Notes under the pieces: model-generated | What the model was told of the DNA's origin: nothing | What the model saw: the letters and a program-made list of their open reading frames with translations, nothing else | The model's database searches: none | Assembly: GCA_003573635.1 (NCBI GenBank) | Contig: QUTJ01031806.1 | Coordinates: forward strand, 1-20,463 | Origin: Goniomonas avonlea | Lineage: Eukaryota; Cryptophyceae; Goniomonadida; Goniomonadaceae | Reading direction: 5' to 3' | DNA: 20,463 nucleotides | Part shown: positions 20,301-20,463 of the stretch, piece by piece | How the letters are laid out: each line of letters opens with the position of its first letter | How positions within the stretch are numbered: the first letter of the stretch is position 1 | Made by a program: the position numbers and the translations under genes

Positions 20301-20463
20301 CTCCAACTCTCCTTCCCCAGTCCGCTCGGTTGGGAGCTTCCGGGTTCCGGGTGCCCTGCCGACTCCGAGTCCGTCACCTGCACAGGATGGGACAGGGGCA
20401 GCGGCGAAGCTGCATCCGGGTGCTCGGGGGGTACCGACGCTCCACTTGGGCGACGTGACAGAG
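1..20463 (+). CDS. Giant polycystin-1-like receptor: TIG repeats, IPT domains, filamin repeats, REJ, GAIN/GPS, membrane helices (partial both ends)
   Basis: Spliced model: 1-5378, 5470-5704, 5891-6704, 6810-7045, 7137-15656, 15852-16075, 16241-17788, 18007-18283, 18633-18851, 19142-19648, 19896-19991, 20197-20463. The frame stays open for 6,107 codons and every intron is GT-AG. Seen: 18 TIG-like repeats, 5 IPT/TIG domains, about 25 filamin repeats (RDxFGN and GSPF hallmarks), a REJ module, a GAIN domain with GPS (CRYWN...W...GC...CICAH), then hydrophobic helices with a polycystin-1-like pre-helix sequence (HPVLGVVYR...FTRASR). Known for the family: polycystin-1 proteins are surface receptors that pair with TRPP channels in cilia and flagella. 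Inferred: this is a flagellar or surface adhesion or mechanosensory receptor with an ectodomain above 5,800 residues. The signal peptide, later helices and stop lie outside the window. Exon borders are read by eye without transcript data. Confidence 0.9.
4783..5109 (+). other. IPT/TIG domain A
   Basis: Begins VITAGTLRLQGGTT, with core ADVLVFEGTNFGTDP and FYGPFWNATKYPC, then CNTTPGIGSAHTFRIVVAGQ and ends FSYPPP. The G-x-N-F-G and P-G-x-G motifs are the standard IPT signature. At about 109 residues it is longer than the 86-residue repeats before it. Confidence 0.87.
5110..5533 (+). other. IPT/TIG domain B (split by intron 1)
   Basis: Core VDLLQLEGRNFGPSW, LTYGPASALNKYECDVD, CWADSGVGVFHR|FAMTVGNQ and closing FSYPPP. 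The intron falls before the last two strands. Confidence 0.86.
5379..5469 (+). other. Intron 1 (91 bases, phase 2)
   Basis: GTGCGT...TAG. AT-richer than the exons, with a T-rich stretch near 5416-5450. Nothing else seen. Confidence 0.85.
5470..5704 (+). CDS. Exon 2: end of IPT B and start of IPT C
   Basis: The first base completes an Arg codon begun in exon 1. The peptide FAMTVGNQTTNATDAFSYPPP closes IPT B, and SYPPP is the same closing motif that ends IPT A. IPT C then begins and carries a small Cys cluster (NSCTCSGVFCLCNYG) that its sister domains lack, followed by the IPT core DDITFWGQNFGP. The exon ends at Asp (GAT, 5702-5704) before GTGAGT, phase 0. Confidence 0.88.
5705..5890 (+). other. 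Intron 2 (186 bases, phase 0) with CT tandem repeat
   Basis: GTGAGT...GCGCAG. Bases about 5741-5828 are almost pure pyrimidine, built from a 32-base unit (CCCT runs followed by CTCTTTCTCT; the TTT blocks are at 5767 and 5799). Confidence 0.87.
5741..5828 (+). repeat. Polypyrimidine tandem repeat (32-base unit)
   Basis: Alternating CCCT and CTCTTTCTCT blocks, nearly all C and T, inside intron 2. Such tracts are prone to length change. Confidence 0.88.
5891..6704 (+). CDS. Exon 3: rest of IPT C, all of IPT D, most of IPT E
   Basis: Entry is at CTC after acceptor GTGCGCAG. LTVTFGPEPGG continues the strand that GPLPSD began in exon 2, matching FxYGP at the same place in the other IPT domains. 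CHIPPGIGIQHVFRVEVGNQ, then FSYPFP, then LRFRTPPG mark the conserved closing part of successive IPT domains. N-x-S/T sequons are frequent, fitting an extracellular protein. The exon ends after CCC G at 6704, phase 1, with donor GTGTGT. Confidence 0.88.
6131..6469 (+). other. IPT/TIG domain D
   Basis: Core VDVLELRGYNMGPSIQNVTVTYGP, then NLTKYPC matching NATKYPC in domain A, CATSAGIGASLRMRVAAGGQ and closing FSYPFP. It is the closest relative of domain A by eye. Confidence 0.86.
6470..6886 (+). other. IPT/TIG domain E (split by intron 3)
   Basis: Core NDLLELTGSYFGPNPSD, a Cys at FRCAID, RTPPG|VGNMLSIYVDAGGQ and closing FNYP. It is the last IPT before the filamin array. Confidence 0.84.
6705..6809 (+). 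other. Intron 3 (105 bases, phase 1, no in-frame stop)
   Basis: GTGTGT...GTGCAG. It contains two copies of TGTAGCATTGT (near 6728 and 6751). Its length is a multiple of three and it is open, so retention would add 35 residues to IPT E. Confidence 0.78.
6810..7045 (+). CDS. Exon 4: end of IPT E and first half of filamin repeat 1
   Basis: Joining G at 6704 to GG at 6810 gives PPGVGNMLSIYVDAGGQ, the expected IPT 'PGxG' turn. Intron 3 is 105 bases with no in-frame stop, so unspliced reading is possible, but it would put 35 unrelated residues in the middle of that turn. After DTFNYP (6884-6886) the sequence changes to filamin style: SIAFGTGLSNAVAGMAAQFTV. The exon ends at GAG 7045, phase 0, with donor GTCAGT. 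Confidence 0.85.
6887..8558 (+). repeat. Filamin super-repeat, leading partial unit (repeats 1-5)
   Basis: Repeats 1-5 occupy the same places as repeats 9-13 and 17-21. The marker is repeat 5, whose GVAGGVVNTPLSLSVKARDQFGN recurs in repeats 13 and 21. The unit contains intron 4. Confidence 0.6.
7046..7136 (+). other. Intron 4 (91 bases, phase 0)
   Basis: GTCAGT...TATCAG with pyrimidine-rich start and a T-rich middle. It splits filamin repeat 1. Confidence 0.83.
7137..15656 (+). CDS. Exon 5 (8,520 bases): filamin repeat array and first part of the REJ module
   Basis: One uninterrupted exon of 2,840 codons. It begins VSLRGPVVIAG, completing the first filamin repeat (QWE|VSLRGP), and runs through about 24 more repeats to about 14981. 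It then carries the REJ-preceding region (SAVFSPSGGRLELTFDRDTD, C, C-x-W) and the REJ opening (PTPVVSAPSQIGVCDTLVLDAS). It ends at CCG 15656, phase 0, donor GTGCGC. Past this point the frame gives low-complexity residues and then a stop at 15717-15719. Its length contrasts with the short exons that follow. Confidence 0.9.
8559..11075 (+). repeat. Filamin super-repeat unit 1 (repeats 6-13)
   Basis: Opens with an atypical repeat lacking RDxFGN (LYLSSGG in its place) and having WDNGEGSYAAYYTLTLAGAY. Two repeats later comes GAGLSTAIAG, and it closes with GVLGGQINVLATFSLVPRDSFGN. Length is 2,517 bases. Confidence 0.72.
11076..13625 (+). repeat. Filamin super-repeat unit 2 (repeats 14-21)
   Basis: Opens with another repeat lacking RDxFGN (ASGFLFTS) and with SDNKDGTFKASYTITASGTY. 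GVGLSTAFAG matches GAGLSTAIAG of unit 1 at the same place, and it closes with GVKGGVANVPATFTLTLRDAFGN. Length is 2,550 bases. Confidence 0.72.
13626..14981 (+). repeat. Filamin super-repeat, trailing partial unit (repeats 22-25)
   Basis: Opens with the third RDxFGN-less repeat (ADGLFFARGG) and with TDNLDGTYRGAYIAVSAGVY, then three ordinary repeats. Repeat 24 is enlarged by a Val/Ser-rich insert with three N-x-S/T sites (about 14300-14395). Confidence 0.68.
15657..15851 (+). other. Intron 5 (195 bases, phase 0) with internal in-frame acceptor
   Basis: GTGCGC...GCGCAG. Rich in CT and GT simple repeats. A second pyrimidine tract ends in CTCTAG at 15719; use of it would add 44 residues in frame. 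Confidence 0.83.
15852..16075 (+). CDS. Exon 6: REJ module, middle part
   Basis: Starts V-M-Q-P-L-Q-L-R-A-D-A after acceptor GGGCGCAG. The join RVVP|VMQPLQLRADATLSTC gives the REJ pattern of a short strand followed by LxAxAxxxxC. FRWRQIAGPVIQLDGP and ASGATYTLEATVSV are typical REJ segments. It ends after CGA AG at 16075, phase 2, donor GTACTG. Reading on gives a stop at 16098. Confidence 0.85.
16076..16240 (+). other. Intron 6 (165 bases, phase 2) with GCCTGC hexamer repeat
   Basis: GTACTG...CTCGCAG. A GCCTGC repeat of nearly five copies lies at 16121-16149. Confidence 0.84.
16121..16149 (+). repeat. (GCCTGC)n microsatellite in intron 6
   Basis: Nearly five perfect hexamers within the intron. 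Confidence 0.92.
16241..17788 (+). CDS. Exon 7: rest of REJ module and start of GAIN domain
   Basis: The first base completes Ser. YASLAGGDRTVHHMSPVTLDASLS and LTFSWSC form the second REJ ridge. RFEYWF with flanking C (TCKINPKTG, RIRCMNW) is the REJ tail. From about 17212 the sequence turns helical (SDSELISATQQIF, SRVLKNVKNHK), as in the alpha-helical half of GAIN domains. The exon ends LVQQL + AG at 17788, phase 2. The next codon in frame after the donor is TAA at 17790-17792, so splicing is required. An almost identical copy of this exon end lies 85 bases downstream. Confidence 0.87.
17769..17836 (+). repeat. Donor-region duplicate, copy 1 (true exon 7 end)
   Basis: Twenty bases of exon 7 plus the donor and 48 bases of intron. 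Its first 23 bases are identical to copy 2 at 17854. Confidence 0.9.
17789..18006 (+). other. Intron 7 (218 bases, phase 2) with duplicated exon end and donor
   Basis: GTAATG...TCGCAG. The first part is a tandem duplicate (17769-17836 and 17854-17925). A run of nine G lies at 17933-17941. Confidence 0.86.
17854..17925 (+). repeat. Donor-region duplicate, copy 2 (inside intron 7)
   Basis: Repeats the exon end and donor (CTCAG/GTACTG at 17873/17874) 85 bases downstream of copy 1. The GGCAGAGCGAAT-GGAGCGCGTGTG tail is shared with one mismatch. Use of this donor would retain TAA at 17790-17792. Confidence 0.9.
18007..18283 (+). CDS. Exon 8: GAIN domain, beta-rich subdomain
   Basis: AG plus C gives Ser, then AAMVSGRSPDEFATASTGSNVLISAKRF. 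Strand-like stretches follow (SNFTLALSDPVVATL, EIDLSIVNWGV, GNVVSVSILKQ), as in the beta sandwich that leads to a GPS. It ends at CAG 18283, phase 0, donor GTGCGT. An adjacent second copy of the donor region lies in the intron, centred on 18346/18347. Confidence 0.82.
18281..18318 (+). repeat. Donor-region duplicate, copy 1 (true exon 8 end)
   Basis: CAGGTGCGTG, then CAGGACCTAGAC and a GT run, at the exon 8/intron 8 border. Confidence 0.8.
18344..18395 (+). repeat. Donor-region duplicate, copy 2 (inside intron 8), recursive-splice-like
   Basis: AGCAGGTGCGTG returns at 18342, followed after a short insert by AGGACCTAGAC and a GT run. Directly before it is a pyrimidine tract (18317-18341), so CAG/GTGCGT at 18346/18347 is both an acceptor and a donor match. 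Confidence 0.78.
18437..18509 (+). repeat. Intron 8 internal duplicate, copy A
   Basis: TTGGCCGTCGT, then GTTCAATGTTC, then CAGCAGCAAAACG: three blocks in the same order as in copy B at 18535. Confidence 0.85.
18535..18594 (+). repeat. Intron 8 internal duplicate, copy B
   Basis: The same three blocks as copy A in the same order, shorter by the loss of about 11 bases after TTGGCCGTCGT. Confidence 0.85.
18633..18851 (+). CDS. Exon 9: GAIN domain end and first half of GPS
   Basis: Acceptor CAACAG at 18627-18632 gives GTGAPLSLSNSSMLFDLP, continuing SVSILKQ in the way GAIN domains do just before the GPS. The nearer acceptor CTCAG at 18614 would put TGA (18618-18620) in frame. The exon ends with CRYWNSTILAWDTRGCLSQE, the first half of the GPS with its paired Cys (18792 and 18837) and two Trp. 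Phase 0, donor GTGTGT. The 5' border is the least certain of the model. Confidence 0.75.
18852..19141 (+). other. Intron 9 (290 bases, phase 0), GT-rich then CT-rich
   Basis: GTGTGT...TGCGCAG. The first 65 bases are almost free of A and C (GTG/GGT runs); from about 18970 to 19135 it is almost pure C/T. It splits the GPS. Confidence 0.85.
19142..19648 (+). CDS. Exon 10: second half of GPS, helix 1, polycystin linker, helix 2
   Basis: TTGGVQCICAHTGSMGAL completes the GPS (C at 19160 and 19166). Helix 1 follows (about 19277-19342), then a charged linker of about 60 residues, then RHPVLGVVYRTPDDPFTR, resembling the polycystin-1 stretch before helix 2, and helix 2 (IVCLIGYILGAEMVVGCLL). It ends at TTG 19648, phase 0, donor GTGCGT. 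The reading frame stops at TAG 19655-19657 if unspliced. Confidence 0.87.
19277..19342 (+). other. Predicted membrane helix 1
   Basis: LTVMLTVAGTALIGILLCIIGA is uninterrupted hydrophobic, entered by YHNYR and left by YMDHR. It lies 27 residues after the GPS, as in GPS receptors and polycystin-1. Confidence 0.88.
19493..19555 (+). other. Polycystin-1-type pre-helix-2 sequence
   Basis: RHPVLGVVYRTPDDPFTRASR resembles the stretch in polycystin-1 proteins where a 'W-L-S-V...R-P' segment is followed by 'F-T-R-x-Q-R' and the second helix. From memory of the family, not a search. Confidence 0.7.
19556..19618 (+). other. Predicted membrane helix 2
   Basis: IVCLIGYILGAEMVVGCLLGP, hydrophobic with one Glu. 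It follows directly after the FTRASR segment. Confidence 0.78.
19589..19658 (+). repeat. Donor-region duplicate, copy 1 (true exon 10 end)
   Basis: Sixty bases of exon 10, the donor and ten intron bases. Shares GCCTGCTTGGGCC and TTGGTGCGTTAGA with copy 2. Confidence 0.88.
19649..19895 (+). other. Intron 10 (247 bases, phase 0) with duplicated exon end and donor
   Basis: GTGCGT...GCACAG. A second, internally shortened copy of the exon 10 end and donor lies at 19697-19738. Confidence 0.83.
19697..19738 (+). repeat. Donor-region duplicate, copy 2 (inside intron 10)
   Basis: Starts GAAATTGTTGTCGG, like GAAATGGTCGTCGG of copy 1, keeps GCCTGCTTGGGCC, lacks about 28 bases, and ends TTGGTGCGTTAGA. 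The missing part is bounded by GGGCC/GGCCC, suggesting a deletion at a short match. Confidence 0.88.
19896..19961 (+). other. Predicted membrane helix 3
   Basis: VGAISAAVLLPVYLALVSMFSH from exon 11. It resembles the Pro-containing third helix of polycystin-1 proteins. Confidence 0.75.
19896..19991 (+). CDS. Exon 11 (96 bases): helix 3
   Basis: V-G-A-I-S-A-A-V-L-L-P-V-Y-L-A-L-V-S-M-F matches the polycystin-1-type third helix, a small-residue start and an internal Pro followed by basic or polar residues. Acceptor is TATGCACAG at 19895. The exon ends at GAG 19991, phase 0, donor GTGCGC. Both borders are phase 0, so skipping it would delete one helix without shifting the frame. Confidence 0.78.
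19992..20196 (+). other. Intron 11 (205 bases, phase 0) with short tandem repeats
   Basis: GTGCGC...CCCCAG. It contains repeated CTGCGATCTCTGC and CTATCT units (about 20038-20105) and a CTGTCTAT stretch (20140-20172). Confidence 0.8.
20197..20463 (+). CDS. Exon 12 (3' partial): basic Pro/Ser-rich cytoplasmic loop
   Basis: After acceptor CCCCCCAG the frame is open for 89 codons to the window edge. It starts IRAEAKMVHAIKRKDLNQSKPPPSYR and continues with RLRR, SPSPVRS and TPSPSPAQ segments. A positively charged, Ser/Pro-rich loop next to helix 3 fits the cytoplasmic side of a polycystin-1-type protein. Several S-P and T-P pairs could be kinase sites (inference). No domain is recognisable and the exon end is not in the window. 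Confidence 0.8.
   Translation, partial: MRAEAKMVHAIKRKDLNQSKPPPSYRANRLRRAAASNSPSPVRSVGSFRVPGALPTPSPSPAQDGTGAAAKLHPGARGVPTLHLGDVTE

Overview
The window is the inside of one very large, intron-containing eukaryotic gene on the + strand. It enters the window already open and is still open at base 463 of the last kilobase, so neither the start nor the stop codon is present. I can follow one reading frame through 12 exons and 11 GT-AG introns whose phases all agree, giving 18,321 coding bases, or 6,107 residues. No second gene, RNA gene or mobile element was found.

Organism: a GC-rich unicellular eukaryote, probably a flagellate. The evidence is compact introns (91 to 349 bases) rich in CT and GT simple repeats, five of eleven donors of the form GTGCGY, and a protein built from modules that protists often carry in giant surface proteins. 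I cannot name the lineage from the sequence.

Layout, N to C terminus. (1) Bases 1-4782: at least 18 tandem TIG-like repeats of 86 residues, plus the end of an earlier one. (2) Bases 4783-6886: five larger IPT/TIG domains, carried on exons 1-4. (3) Bases 6887-14981: about 25 filamin-type immunoglobulin-like repeats, nearly all in one 8,520-base exon and showing an eight-repeat higher-order period. (4) Bases 14982-17211: a REJ module. (5) Bases 17212-19195: a GAIN domain ending in a GPS motif that is split by an intron. (6) Bases 19196-20463: a first membrane helix, a short cytoplasmic linker with the polycystin-1-type sequence that precedes the second helix, a second and a third helix, and a basic Pro/Ser-rich loop running off the window.

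The simplest reading is a polycystin-1-like surface receptor with a huge, mostly beta-sandwich ectodomain. It joins modules that in animals lie in different proteins: TIG repeats as in fibrocystin, filamin repeats as in cytoskeletal filamin, and REJ-GPS-membrane as in polycystin-1. The usual PLAT domain between helices 1 and 2 appears to be missing, and the GPS has Gly where the cleavage nucleophile (Thr/Ser) should be.

The most unusual DNA-level feature is in the introns of the membrane-proximal part. Three of them (introns 7, 8 and 10) each contain a second copy of their own exon-end/5' splice-site sequence. One of these copies also sits behind a pyrimidine tract, like a recursive splice site.
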